A stretch of DNA of 64,000 bases from Rhodanobacter sp. B05 (lineage in GTDB: Bacteria > Pseudomonadota > Gammaproteobacteria > Xanthomonadales > Rhodanobacteraceae): positions 372,001 through 436,000 of the forward strand of contig NZ_MUNU01000019.1 in assembly GCF_002001085.1 (NCBI RefSeq), read 5' to 3'. How positions within the stretch are numbered: position 1 is the first letter of the stretch; each line of letters begins with the position of its first letter. This document shows positions 1 to 8,224 of the stretch, in pieces. Under the pieces are notes generated by a model that saw nothing but the letters and a program-made list of their open reading frames with translations, was not told the DNA's origin and searched no databases. Made by a program: the position numbers and the translations under genes.

Positions 1-507
1 AATGTCAGTCCGTGGCAACTGTTCGCCCAGGACTTCGTGCGCACCGTGCACGAGGCGGTCAACACCACCCGTACCATGCCGCGAAACGTCACCATCGAAA
101 TCACCGAGAACGCGCTCCTGCATGACCTCGAGGACGTGGCATACAAGATGCGCGAGCTGGCCAGCCTCGGCTTCCATTTCGCGCTGGATGATTTCGGTTC
201 GGGCTATGCCTCGCTGGGAAACCTCAAGAGGTTGCCGCTGCACGAGCTCAAGATCGACCGTGTCTTCGTCGAAGGCCTGCAGGCGGGCGTGCGTGACCCG
301 CTGGTCGAGGCCATCATCAACATCGCGCACGAACAGCAGCTGTTCGTGGTGGCCGAAGGCGTCGAAACCGGCCAGCAGCGGGAGGCGCTGGCCGAACTGG
401 GTTGCGACGCGATCCAGGGCTATCTGATCTGTCGCCCGATGCCGTCCGCCCAGTTCCATCATTGGCTCGATCAGTTGCCCGAACCCGTGGATCTGCCCGG
501 CCGCTGA
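1..507 (+). CDS. EAL-domain c-di-GMP phosphodiesterase, C-terminal part (5' cut by window edge)
   Basis: The frame is open from base 1, so the start and any sensory or GGDEF domain lie outside the window; 168 residues remain. EAL landmarks are visible: EITEN near residue 33, DDFGSGYASL at 63-72, KIDR at 84-87, AEGVET at 118-123 and QGYLICRP near 139. The EAL signature itself would lie upstream. The family hydrolyses cyclic di-GMP to pGpG in the cytoplasm. The acidic residues of DDFG and AEGVET that bind metal and activate water are present, so the domain looks active, although the missing part prevents a firm statement. No operon partner follows; the next gene starts 120 bp later with its own ribosome binding site. 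Confidence 0.93.
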   Translation, partial: NVSPWQLFAQDFVRTVHEAVNTTRTMPRNVTIEITENALLHDLEDVAYKMRELASLGFHFALDDFGSGYASLGNLKRLPLHELKIDRVFVEGLQAGVRDPLVEAIINIAHEQQLFVVAEGVETGQQREALAELGCDAIQGYLICRPMPSAQFHHWLDQLPEPVDLPGR

Positions 508-628
508 CCCCGGCGATTGCGTGCAAGCGGCGATCCCGCATGCGTGCAAGCCACCGACCCCGGGATGAACTGGCCCGCGTCGGCGAATCGGGCGATCATC
601 ATGCGCCTGACCCGAGGAGAAAAGCCGC

Positions 629-1042
629 ATGAGCACTCCGATCGTACGCGCGAGCACCGGCAGCGCCCCGTTCGCCGTGACATTCACCGACGACCTGGGT
701 CACCACTGGCTGGCCGACGAACCGGCCGAAGGCGGCGGCGGCGATACCGGCCCCTCACCGCACCGGCTGCTGCTCTCGGCGCTGGGCGCGTGTACCGCAA
801 TCACCTTGCAGATGTACGCGGCACGCAAGCAGTGGCCGCTGCAGCACGTCGATGTCGAGCTCCAGTTCAATCCCGAAGGCACGCCCGCCGCCGGCAACGA
901 CATCAGCCGCGCGATCACCCTGCAGGGCGACCTGACCGACGAGCAGCGCCAGCGTCTGCTGCAGATCGCGAACATGTGCCCGATCCACAAGGTGCTGACC
1001 GGCGAGGTACGCATCGCCACGCGACTGGAGGCAACCGCGTAA
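629..1042 (+). CDS. OsmC family protein (organic hydroperoxide/sulphur-stress type)
   Basis: A 137-residue protein of normal OsmC-family length. The fold signature is GPSPHRLLLSALGACTA followed by a long helix, with the two conserved redox cysteines at C55 (GACTA) and C117 (NMCPIH). In OsmC/Ohr enzymes these two thiols reduce organic hydroperoxides; some short relatives have other roles, so the substrate is not assigned. The ATG at 629 is preceded by GAGGAG at a good distance. The N-terminal part is shorter than in Ohr, closer to the YhfA-like or general OsmC branch. It stands alone, convergent with the following zinc-finger gene. Confidence 0.9.
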   Translation: MSTPIVRASTGSAPFAVTFTDDLGHHWLADEPAEGGGGDTGPSPHRLLLSALGACTAITLQMYAARKQWPLQHVDVELQFNPEGTPAAGNDISRAITLQGDLTDEQRQRLLQIANMCPIHKVLTGEVRIATRLEATA

Positions 1043-1064
1043 CCGTGCTGTCGCCGGAACCGGC

Positions 1065-1331
1065 TCAGCGCAGCTGGCTGTCCTTGCTGCCGCGACGGTT
1101 GTAGAGGCCGGCACCGCGGGACTCCTCGTCATGCGCCTGCTGGCAGGCCACGCACAGGCGCACGCCGGGCACGGCCTCGCGCCGCGCGGCCGGAATGGCG
1201 GCGTCGCATTCCTCGCAGCGGGTCAGGCCCGGACCCTGGCGCAGTTGCTGCCGCGCCCGCTGCACCGCATCGTCGACCGTGGCGTCGATCTGATCCTGCA
1301 CGGCACCATCACCTGCCCAGCCGGTTGCCAT
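1065..1331 (-). CDS. DksA/TraR-type C4 zinc-finger protein (YbiI-like)
   Basis: An 88-residue protein with one four-cysteine zinc finger: C39-x2-C42 and C60-x2-C63, preceded by a charged helix (residues 10-32) and followed by QQAHDEE. This matches the short YbiI-like branch of the DksA/TraR family, also 88 residues in E. coli, rather than full DksA, which has a long coiled coil. DksA relatives reach into the RNA polymerase secondary channel; whether this short form does so is unknown. The start codon ATG at 1331 is followed by MATGWAGDGAVQDQ, typical of the group. Convergent with osmC, 22 bp apart. Confidence 0.85.
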   Translation of the reverse strand: MATGWAGDGAVQDQIDATVDDAVQRARQQLRQGPGLTRCEECDAAIPAARREAVPGVRLCVACQQAHDEESRGAGLYNRRGSKDSQLR

Positions 1332-1417
1332 GGAAACCTCCGCACTACCGATGCATCCGGACTCTCATCCGTACCTGACGAGCTTCGCCGAATGACCACG
1401 CGAGCGAACGATCCGTC

Positions 1418-1635
1418 TCAATGGGACCTCGCGCGCAGGCCGTCGATATAGCCCAGCTCGCCCAGAGATCTGGGTTCGCCCGGTTCGGGTTTCAAGCAGG
1501 CCTTGCAGGCTGCGGCCGCGTCGTCCAGTCGATGCAACTCCACCAGCGCGTAGCCTTGTCCGCGCAGAGCCTTGCATGGCAGCCCGACAATCCGGTGGCC
1601 GCGACCAGAGCCACTCCGATAACCGCCTGCTTCAT
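1418..1635 (-). pseudogene. Broken TPR lipoprotein gene (signal peptide and repeat in different frames)
   Basis: An ATG at 1635 opens a good lipoprotein signal, MKQAVIGVALVAATGLSGC, but this frame soon runs into unlikely sequence and a stop. Another minus-strand frame over 1418-1570 encodes a convincing TPR unit (GYALVELHRLDDAAAACKACL, then GELGYIDGL). A TPR lipoprotein that suffered an internal deletion with a frameshift explains both halves. What is seen is the two motifs in different frames; that they were once one gene is inference. The region from 1636 to 1847 upstream holds no gene that I can recognise. Confidence 0.5.
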
Positions 1636-1847
1636 GTTTCGCCCCCCGGGATTCCCGATTCAGCATATATGCCGCGCGGCAACCCCGAAAGCGGGGCACC
1701 ATCCCGGCGACAGTTCAGCAGCCATCACCCCGCCGGGCGCGATCGGCACGTAATTGAGAGACGGGTCAGCCGCCGCAACAGGTCGAGGGCAATTGCACCA
1801 TGCTGTGGACAGCCATCAGCCGATCTGCGTGACCGCGTCATTCGCGA

Positions 1848-3224
1848 CTACCGACCGACGCGGCGCCCCTTCCATGCATATCCGATCCCCAGCAGCACGA
1901 ACCACACCGGGCTGGCGACCAGCGCCTCGCGGGTATCCGGCTGCAGGCTCAGCAGCACCAGCACGAACACGAAGAACACCAGGCAGGCCCAGCACATGAA
2001 CACGCCGCCGGGCATCTTGTACGTTGACGCTTCGTGCAACTGCGGACGCTTGCGCCGGTAGGCAATATAGGAAAAGAGGATCAGCGACCACACGAACATG
2101 AACAGCACGGCGGACAAGGTGGTGATCAGGGTGAACGCCGTGATCAGGTCGGGGATCAGGTAGATCAGCGCTGCCCCCAGCAACAGGCAGAAGCAGGAGA
2201 ACAGCAGGCCCAGCGAAGGCACCGCCGCGCGCGACAACCGTGCAAACGTCTTCGGCGCATGCTGCTCTTCGGCCAGGCCGTAGAGCATGCGGCTGGTCGA
2301 GAAGATGCCGCTGTTGGCCGAAGACGTCGCCGAGGTCAGCACCACGAAATTGATCAGGCTGGCGGCGGCCGGGATGCCGGCCAGCACGAACAGCTCCACG
2401 AACGGGCTCTTGCCCGGCTCCACCATGCGCCACGGCGTGACCATCATGATCGCCACCAGGGCCAGCACGTAGAAGATGATGATGCGCACCGGGATCGAGT
2501 TGATCGCCTTGGGCAGGTTGCGCTTCGGGTCCGCCGTCTCGGCGGCGGTGGTACCCACCAGCTCGATGCCGACGAAGGCGAACACGGCGATCTGGAACCC
2601 CGCGAAGAAGCCGCTCAACCCCTTCGGGAAGAAGCCGCCGTCATTCCACAGGTTGGCCACCGAGGCCTGGTGTCCGCTCGGCGAGGTGAAGCCCCAGGCG
2701 ACCAGCGCGAAGCCGGTGGCGATCAGGGCGCAGATCGCGATGATCTTGATCAGCGCGAACCAGAATTCCATTTCGCCAAACAGCTTCACTGTGACCAGAT
2801 TCAGGCTGAGCAGCAACAACACGCACAGCACGGCCGGGATCCATGGCGCCAGCCCGGGAAACCAGAACTGCGTATAGGCGGCGATCGCGATCACGTCGGC
2901 GATTGCAGTGATGATCCAGCAGAACCAGTAGGTCCAGCCGCAGAAGAAGCCGGCCCACGGCCCGAGCAGGTCGGTGGAGAAGTCGATGAACGACTTGTAA
3001 TCGAGATTGGACAGCAGCAGCTCGCCCATCGCCCGCATCACGAAGAACAGCATCACGCCGATGATCAGGTAGACCAGCAGGATCGACGGCCCGGCCAGGC
3101 TGATCGTCTTGCCCGAGCCCATGAACAGGCCGGTGCCGATCGCGCCGCCGATGGCGATCAGTTGCAGGTGTCGGTTGGAAAGGCTGCGGCGCAGGTGGTC
3201 GGGGTGATCCGGCAATGCGGTCAT
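1848..3224 (-). CDS. cycA: Amino acid permease, CycA type (D-serine/D-alanine/glycine symporter)
   Basis: A 458-residue APC-superfamily permease with twelve predicted membrane segments. It has the family's first-helix signature IAIGGAIGTGLFMGSG, followed by YLIIGVMLFFVMRAMGE and a substrate-region motif AFVGIELVGTTAAET. Length and sequence resemble E. coli CycA, which takes up D-Ala, D-Ser and Gly with protons; substrate remains inference since the AAT family is broad. I start at the ATG at 3224 (MTALPDHPDHLRRSL) because the 20 residues upstream are not membrane-protein like. It is monocistronic and convergent with nothing close. Confidence 0.85.
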   Translation of the reverse strand: MTALPDHPDHLRRSLSNRHLQLIAIGGAIGTGLFMGSGKTISLAGPSILLVYLIIGVMLFFVMRAMGELLLSNLDYKSFIDFSTDLLGPWAGFFCGWTYWFCWIITAIADVIAIAAYTQFWFPGLAPWIPAVLCVLLLLSLNLVTVKLFGEMEFWFALIKIIAICALIATGFALVAWGFTSPSGHQASVANLWNDGGFFPKGLSGFFAGFQIAVFAFVGIELVGTTAAETADPKRNLPKAINSIPVRIIIFYVLALVAIMMVTPWRMVEPGKSPFVELFVLAGIPAAASLINFVVLTSATSSANSGIFSTSRMLYGLAEEQHAPKTFARLSRAAVPSLGLLFSCFCLLLGAALIYLIPDLITAFTLITTLSAVLFMFVWSLILFSYIAYRRKRPQLHEASTYKMPGGVFMCWACLVFFVFVLVLLSLQPDTREALVASPVWFVLLGIGYAWKGRRVGR

Positions 3225-3357
3225 GCGGTGCGCCTTGGCGACGGGGGTGGCGCCAACATACAGAAAAGCGCGCGCGGCATCCATGCCACATGGTGGCTCC
3301 CGTCACCCGCTGCCCCGGCGTGGCTCGCCCGCGGTCACGCGTCACGCGATGTGCGCA

Positions 3358-3452
3358 TGACATTCCTGGCCATCGATCATCGCTGGGATTCCCTGCGCGG
3401 CGACCCGCGCTTCGTCGCCCTCATGCGCAAGATGCACCTGCCCGGGGCATAG
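3358..3452 (+). pseudogene. C-terminal remnant of a TPR/TolB-type protein gene
   Basis: A short open stretch reading LAIDHRWDSLRGDPRF then VALMRKMHLPGA ends at a TAG at 3450-3452. The pattern 'W-x-SLRGDPRF-x-ALM-K' is the usual last segment of bacterial TPR proteins with TolB or winged-helix N-termini; the intact gene at 43906-45744 in this window ends with the related LSLRGDPRFQALAKRY. There is no start codon, ribosome binding site or repeat region upstream, and cycA begins on the opposite strand 130 bp away, so only the gene's tail survives. Confidence 0.5.
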
Positions 3453-3489
3453 CGTCGCTGGCGGCAAACGCGGCGGCGACGCAGCCCCC

Positions 3490-4590
3490 TCAAACCTGCA
3501 CCATCACCCGGTTGCGGCCAGCCGCCTTGGCGGCATACAGCGCATGGTCGGCGGCCACCACCAGCGACCACGACGAACGCCGGTCGTCCGGCTGCGCGGC
3601 GCTGACCCCGATGCTGATGGTGACGTATGCCGCCACCGGCGAGTCCGGGTGCGCGATCGCCAGTTGCCCGACGCGGCGGCACAAGTGCTCGGCGAGACGC
3701 TGCCCGTCCTGCAGGCCGGCACCGGGCAGCAGCAGCACGAATTCCTCGCCGCCGTAGCGTGCGACCAGCGCGTGCACGCTGTCGCCCACCTCGGCGCACA
3801 GGCCGGCGAGCGCACGCAGGCATTCGTCGCCGAACACATGGCCGCGCACGTCGTTGAGTGCCTTGAAGCAGTCCACGTCCACCAGCAGCAGGGCCAGCGA
3901 TTGATCCTCGCGCAGGTGCCGTTGCCACTGTTCCTCCAGTTGCCGGTCGAAGCAGCGCCGGTTGGCGATGCCGGTGAGGCCATCGCTCATCGACAGGCGC
4001 TCGAGCTTGCGGTTGGCCAGTTCCAGTTCGGCCACCACCCGCGCCAGATGCACGGCGCCGGCGATCTGCGCAGCGATCGCATCGAACGTGGCGCACACGT
4101 CGGGGGTGAAGAAATCCGCGGACGTGCTCTCCAGGTTGAGCACGCCGTGCAACCTCGCCCGATGCAGGATGGGCACCAGGTATTCGGACCTCACCGCGCG
4201 ATTGCCAGGGATGTAGTCCGGGTCGGCGTCGACGTCGCTGATCAGCACGGCGACCCCGCTCTGCACACAGCGACCGGCCACGCCCAGTTCCACCGGCCAC
4301 GGCAACTCGGCGGGGAGTTCGAGATCAATCGTGCCGAACCAGACTTCCTGGATGAAATGCGTGCGCGCATCGTTGAGCAGGATGATGCTGGCGATCGCCA
4401 CCGGCAGGCTGCGGCCCACGCAGTCGACGATACGCTGCAGCACCGCGTCCAGCGTATCGCCCTGCAAGGCCTCCATCGACACCTGCGCCAGGATCTCGGT
4501 GAGCATCGCGCGCCGCGCCGGTGCAGCGCGCTCGCTCCACAAGAAAGGATGGTTGGCGGCGTCGCCACCGTTTTCGCCGGTCTGCGTCAT
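3490..4590 (-). CDS. GAF-GGDEF diguanylate cyclase without an I-site
   Basis: A 366-residue soluble protein. Residues about 30-180 form a GAF sensor domain (ILAQVSMEALQGDTLDAVLQ, later ILHRARLHGVLNLES), and residues about 195-366 form a GGDEF domain with DGLTGIANRR, DVDCFKALND, GDECLR and the active-site loop RYGGEEF. GGEEF is a catalytically competent form for making c-di-GMP from two GTP. The four positions that would be RxxD, the feedback inhibitory site, read SVHA, so product inhibition through this site is not expected. Start taken at ATG 4590 (MTQTGENGG); an ATG at 4626 is possible. No partner gene is adjacent. Confidence 0.9.
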   Translation of the reverse strand: MTQTGENGGDAANHPFLWSERAAPARRAMLTEILAQVSMEALQGDTLDAVLQRIVDCVGRSLPVAIASIILLNDARTHFIQEVWFGTIDLELPAELPWPVELGVAGRCVQSGVAVLISDVDADPDYIPGNRAVRSEYLVPILHRARLHGVLNLESTSADFFTPDVCATFDAIAAQIAGAVHLARVVAELELANRKLERLSMSDGLTGIANRRCFDRQLEEQWQRHLREDQSLALLLVDVDCFKALNDVRGHVFGDECLRALAGLCAEVGDSVHALVARYGGEEFVLLLPGAGLQDGQRLAEHLCRRVGQLAIAHPDSPVAAYVTISIGVSAAQPDDRRSSWSLVVAADHALYAAKAAGRNRVMVQV

Positions 4591-4730
4591 CCGGACCAGT
4601 GGACTCCTGCCGCGGAGCGCCGTCAACGGGATCGGCCGCAGCGGTCGCGCCCGATTCCGCCATGCCCGCGCCCGGGCCGCGCGGCCGGTGAACAGACAGT
4701 CGCGGTGACGCCTGTGCGATCAGGGCATCC

Positions 4731-5591
4731 CTAGCGCACGCTGTTCCCGATCATGCCGTCACCCGGGCCGAACAGCGTGCGATTCGCGTAGTGTTCCCTG
4801 GCGAAGGGCGGACCATTCAGCAGTTCGCTCATGCGACTCTCGCACATCGCCACGCCGTCGTTGCAGAACGCCGACATCGCCACGGACGGTGCCGGCAAGG
4901 TGCCGCCCCGCACGAAATGCAGGGCGATCGCGTGGACGGAATCCAGGTCCAGAAACAGCCAGAGTTCGAGCGGCACGCGTTTCGTGTCGCGAATCGGATA
5001 GGCAACCATGTTCCCGTCCGCCTTGCGACCGTAGCGCGACACCATCGCCTCGTAGGCCGACCTCACGTCGGCAAACGGGAATGGCGTCGCCGCGCGCACA
5101 TAGTGCGGATTCGGATAGTCGGGGCCCCAGAAGTCCGGGCGATCAAGCATGTCCGCGTTCGCATCGAACGAAACCGGCAAGCGGGCATACCAGGGTTGAC
5201 CGGGATAGCGGCCGCCATCGACCGGAAAGCGCCATTGACGAATTGCGTCCGACGCCGCCCGATCCAGCAGGCGATAACCCGAGCTTGCTTCGACCCGGAT
5301 GCGCGCCGGCGTACCGTCGGCCTGCACCTGGATCAGCAACCGCACCCTGCCATGCTCGCCTCGATAGATCGAAATGCCGGGGTAACGCGGCGCCGGGTGG
5401 ACGATCGGAGAGGTCGACCACGGCAGCGCCCCCGGCGGTGCCGGAGGTGCGGGCGGCGGTGGCGGCGCGGGCGGCGGCAACTGGACAAGCAGTGGAGCGT
5501 CCACCCCGGTCGGTGGCACCTTCGACCCGGTGGAGCAAACCGGTGCCGCCAGCAGGGCCGTCAGCAACCCCATGACCTGATATGCCTTCAT
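4731..5591 (-). CDS. TonB C-terminal-domain protein, exported
   Basis: A 286-residue protein starting MKAYQVMGLLTALLAAPVCS, a signal peptide or anchor, then a proline-rich stretch of PPPAP type (residues 35-55). Residues about 65-145 match a TonB C-terminal domain: PRYPGISIYRGEHGRVRLLI, then SGYRLLDRAASDAIRQWRF. The rest, to residue 286, is of unknown type and contains two Cys pairs near the end. The short Pro-rich linker and lack of a conserved TonB membrane anchor suggest a periplasmic TonB-like energy or protein-interaction module rather than the main TonB. Start at ATG 5591. Confidence 0.75.
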   Translation of the reverse strand: MKAYQVMGLLTALLAAPVCSTGSKVPPTGVDAPLLVQLPPPAPPPPPAPPAPPGALPWSTSPIVHPAPRYPGISIYRGEHGRVRLLIQVQADGTPARIRVEASSGYRLLDRAASDAIRQWRFPVDGGRYPGQPWYARLPVSFDANADMLDRPDFWGPDYPNPHYVRAATPFPFADVRSAYEAMVSRYGRKADGNMVAYPIRDTKRVPLELWLFLDLDSVHAIALHFVRGGTLPAPSVAMSAFCNDGVAMCESRMSELLNGPPFAREHYANRTLFGPGDGMIGNSVR

Positions 5592-5957
5592 GCAACGCTC
5601 TCCGCTCATTCTGTTGTCGAATCGACTGCATGCGAGCTTGCCTGCAACGTAGCCGAAAGTTGCAAGCCCGTGGCGGAAAAGCGCACTTCATGTCTCCGCG
5701 CCCGGTATTGTGCATCGATGGAATGACCGATTCCCTGCGCGGGCCCGGACGGTTGCCGTCCGGGCATGAAGACGTCCCGGTGGCCAGATCCGGCACAAGG
5801 CGTCCTGACCACCGCCCGCTCGCCCGCTGTCGCCATGCGACAAGCTCTTTGCCTTGCTCCCATTTCAGCGCAGCTGTCGATTTCGCCCCGACGCATTCGT
5901 CGCTGGTAGAAGCCCCGGTCCGCCTGGCGGACCCGCCCCCCACCGCTTGGAGCCATC
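5592..5957. other. Intergenic region with a short GC hairpin
   Basis: This 366-bp gap between the divergent TonB-like gene and the GST gene has no credible coding sequence. The one structure I see is a perfect 9-bp hairpin, CCCGGACGG-TTG-CCGTCCGGG, at 5744-5764. It lacks a T-tract on either side. Promoters for both flanking genes must lie here, but I cannot pick -35/-10 boxes with confidence. Confidence 0.5.
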
Positions 5958-6641
5958 ATGCCAACCAGCAAGCAACAGACACACGGCCCGATCCTGTACG
6001 CCCACCCCTTTTCGTCGTACTGCCAGAAGGTACTGGTTGCGCTGTACGAGAACGGCACGCCGTTCGAGTGGCGCCTGCTGTCGCCGGATCACCCGCAGGT
6101 CCTGCAGGACTGGGCGACGCTGTGGCCGCTCAAGCGCATGCCGGTGCTGGTCGACGCCGGCCGCACCATCGTCGAGGCCAGCATCATCATCGAGCACCTC
6201 GGCCTCGAGCATCCGGGCCCGGTACCGCTGCTGCCTGCCGCCCCCCGTGCCGTGCTCGAGGTGCGCACGCTGGATCGCTTCTTCGACAACTACATCTCCA
6301 CGCCGCAGCAATGCATCGTGTTCGACAGCCTGCGCCCGGAGGACCAGCGCGACCCGTACGGGGTCGCCCGGGCGCGTGAGCAGCTCGACACCGCGTACGC
6401 GTGGCTCGACCAATGGCTGGATGGCCGTACCTGGGCGGTTGGCGACGGCTTCAGCCTGGCCGATTGCGGCGCCGCGCCGTTCCTGTTCTACGCCGACTGG
6501 ACACACCGGATCGATCCGTCGTTCACCCGCGTGATCGCCTATCGCCAGCGCCTGCTGGCGCGACCTTCGTTCGCGCGGGCCGTCGACGAGGCACGCCCGT
6601 ACCGCCCGCTGTTCCCGCTCGGCGCACCCGATCGCGACTGA
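5958..6641 (+). CDS. Glutathione S-transferase family protein
   Basis: A 227-residue GST. The thioredoxin-like N-terminal half has the strand-helix motif ILYAHPFSSYCQKVLVALYE with Ser/Cys in the catalytic region (S19, S20, C22), the cis-proline loop RMPVLVD near residue 70 and the glutathione-binding EASII near 80. The helical C-terminal half contains WLDQWLDGRTWAVGDGFSLAD, with the conserved N-capping motif around SLADC. Substrates cannot be read from sequence. The CDS ends just before a perfect hairpin at 6655-6683. Confidence 0.9.
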   Translation: MPTSKQQTHGPILYAHPFSSYCQKVLVALYENGTPFEWRLLSPDHPQVLQDWATLWPLKRMPVLVDAGRTIVEASIIIEHLGLEHPGPVPLLPAAPRAVLEVRTLDRFFDNYISTPQQCIVFDSLRPEDQRDPYGVARAREQLDTAYAWLDQWLDGRTWAVGDGFSLADCGAAPFLFYADWTHRIDPSFTRVIAYRQRLLARPSFARAVDEARPYRPLFPLGAPDRD

Positions 6642-6654
6642 CTGCGGAGCCCAT

Positions 6655-6683
6655 GAAGAAAACCACTTCCTGTGGTTTTCTTC
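6655..6683 (+). terminator. Perfect 12-bp hairpin after the GST gene
   Basis: GAAGAAAACCAC, loop TTCCT, GTGGTTTTCTTC. The hairpin begins 13 bp after the GST stop codon and its descending arm is T-rich, though no separate T-tract follows. It may act as a terminator or as a symmetric operator; it is the first of four inverted repeats in this gap. Confidence 0.5.
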
Positions 6684-6722
6684 AGTCGCGAGTCCGGCGC
6701 ATGTCCGTACTCGCTCACGCGA

Positions 6723-6744
6723 ATCAATCACTTGCATGATTGAT
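6723..6744. promoter_or_regulatory. Inverted repeat ATCAATCA-N6-TGATTGAT
   Basis: A perfect 8-bp inverted repeat with 6-bp spacer, AT-rich against a GC-rich background, 68 bp before the DUF899 start. The symmetry suits a dimeric repressor of the TetR or MarR class; which protein binds is unknown. Confidence 0.4.
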
Positions 6745-6750
6745 CCGCGA

Positions 6751-6796
6751 CCGGCCATCCATGGCCGGGTTTCGAGTTTGAAAAAGTCACAAACTC
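6751..6796. promoter_or_regulatory. Two adjacent inverted repeats upstream of the DUF899 gene
   Basis: CCGGCCAT-CC-ATGGCCGG at 6751-6768 is immediately followed by GAGTTTG-N9-CAAACTC at 6774-6796. The second ends 15 bp before the DUF899 start codon and so overlaps or borders its ribosome binding site (CAGGAGACC). It could be an operator or an RNA hairpin in the leader that controls translation start. Confidence 0.4.
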
Positions 6797-6811
6797 TCAG
6801 GAGACCTTCCC

Positions 6812-7510
6812 ATGAACCTTGTCCCCACCGCCGAACTGATCAAGCTCAGCCACATGCGCTTTCCGAACGAAAGCGACGACTACCGCCACGCACGCCATGC
6901 CCTGCTGGCCGAGGAAATCGAGCTGCGCCGGCACATCGAACGCGTCGCCGAGCAACGCCGCGCCCTGCCACCCGGCGGCGAGGTGACCGGCAATTACCGT
7001 TTCCAGGGTGAACACGGCCCGCTCGATCTTGCCGGGCTGTTCGGCGACAAGCAGAGCCTGGTCGTCTACAGCTACATGTTCGGCCCGCAGCGCGAGCGTC
7101 CCTGCCCGATGTGCACGTCGTTGCTGAGCGCATGGGATGGCGAGGCGCGCGACGTCGGGCAGCGCGTCGCGCTGGCCGTGGTCGCGCGTTCGCCGATCGA
7201 ACGCCTTGTCGGGTTCGCGCGCGAGCGCGGCTGGCGCCACCTCAAGCTCTACTCGGACCTCAACGGCAAGTACAGCCGCGACTATTTCGGCATCGACAGC
7301 AAGGGCGGCGACGATGCCGCGTTCACCGTGTTCACCCGCCGCGATGGCGTGATCCGCCATTTCTGGAGCGGCGAGATGGGCTCGGCCACGGCGGACCCCG
7401 GCCAGGACCCGCGCGGCGCGCCCGACCTGATGCCGCTGTGGACCATCCTCGACTGCACGCCGGAGGGCCGCGGGACCGACTGGTATCCGAAGCTCGATTA
7501 CCCTGACTGA
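6812..7510 (+). CDS. DUF899 family thioredoxin-like protein
   Basis: A 232-residue member of the DUF899 (AhpC/TSA-thioredoxin-like) family, recognised by RFPNESDDYRHARHALL and EIELRRHIERVAEQRRALPPGG at the N-terminus, the central motif MFGPQRERPCPMCTSLLSAWDG and the C-terminal TPEGRGTDWYPKL. The central CPMC at about residues 98-101 sits where thioredoxin-fold proteins carry the active Cys-x-x-Cys. The biochemical role of DUF899 proteins is not established. The start at 6812 has CAGGAGACC upstream. It lies alone behind a run of inverted repeats, which suggests specific regulation. Convergent with the next gene, 15 bp apart. Confidence 0.85.
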   Translation: MNLVPTAELIKLSHMRFPNESDDYRHARHALLAEEIELRRHIERVAEQRRALPPGGEVTGNYRFQGEHGPLDLAGLFGDKQSLVVYSYMFGPQRERPCPMCTSLLSAWDGEARDVGQRVALAVVARSPIERLVGFARERGWRHLKLYSDLNGKYSRDYFGIDSKGGDDAAFTVFTRRDGVIRHFWSGEMGSATADPGQDPRGAPDLMPLWTILDCTPEGRGTDWYPKLDYPD

Positions 7511-7525
7511 GGCCGCGCCGGACAC

Positions 7526-8224
7526 TCAGCCGTGGCTTTTCCGGGACGCCGGCGTCGCTGCCGGATCGAGCACGCCGCTATAGGTCTGCTCCAGCCCGTC
7601 GCCGAAACTCGACAGCACCCGCATGTTCATCAGCTCATGCTTCATTTGCAGCAGTTCGAACATCCGCTGCGCGGCGGAGCCCGCCTGCTCCATGCCTGGC
7701 ACCGCGGTGGGTGTCGGCGGGTAGATCACGTGCTGCTGTGCGGTGAGGAACAGCGCCTGCATTTCATAGGTCTTGGCGACCTTCAAGGTCCATGCGTAGT
7801 CGAAATCACCCACCGTGCCGGTAGCCTGGGCCGTTTGCCATGCCGCCGACGAGGGCAGCAACGGCGAGAACGGAATACCGGCGATGGCCGAGCTCTGCGC
7901 CAGCGGCTGGCCCGCCTCGAGCCTGGCAACCGCGGCACCCAGGTTCGAAATGGCTGCATCCACCGATACGCGGGTCTGATCGAGTTGGGCCCGGTTGCTG
8001 CGCAGTTCCGCGACGATGGCCTGATGCGCCCGCGCGGCCAGCCTGGCTTCCTGGTCGTGTTGGTGCCAGGCGCTGGCGCCGAAGGCAAGCAGCAACGCCA
8101 GCACCACGGACGCGGCCTCGATGAGTATTTCCGGAGTCTTCTCGCGCAGTCGCGAGCGCAGCGGACGCACGGTCGACGAGCTGGCTTCGCGTTCTTCCAC
8201 GATGAACGTTCCTGTGGAATCCAC
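7526..8224 (-). CDS. Membrane-anchored protein of unknown function
   Basis: A 232-residue protein starting with GTG at 8224. After about 30 polar residues comes one membrane segment, EILIEAASVVLALLLAFGASAW, preceded by RSRLREKTP; the rest is soluble and helical and ends in KSHG. The pattern 'LREK-x2-E-x-LIE-x-x-SVV-A-LLA' followed by a long helical region is common in uncharacterised proteobacterial one-helix membrane proteins. I do not recognise a function. It follows a second small membrane-protein frame at 7806-8474 that overlaps its 5' half. Confidence 0.75.
   Translation of the reverse strand: MDSTGTFIVEEREASSSTVRPLRSRLREKTPEILIEAASVVLALLLAFGASAWHQHDQEARLAARAHQAIVAELRSNRAQLDQTRVSVDAAISNLGAAVARLEAGQPLAQSSAIAGIPFSPLLPSSAAWQTAQATGTVGDFDYAWTLKVAKTYEMQALFLTAQQHVIYPPTPTAVPGMEQAGSAAQRMFELLQMKHELMNMRVLSSFGDGLEQTYSGVLDPAATPASRKSHG

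Noticed and set aside
2034-3452. Long plus-strand frame of 472 codons antisense to cycA
   Set aside because: It is a shadow of the permease gene: Gln/His/Arg-rich composition and no domain; only its last 30 or so residues (after 3358) resemble a protein, and these are reported separately.
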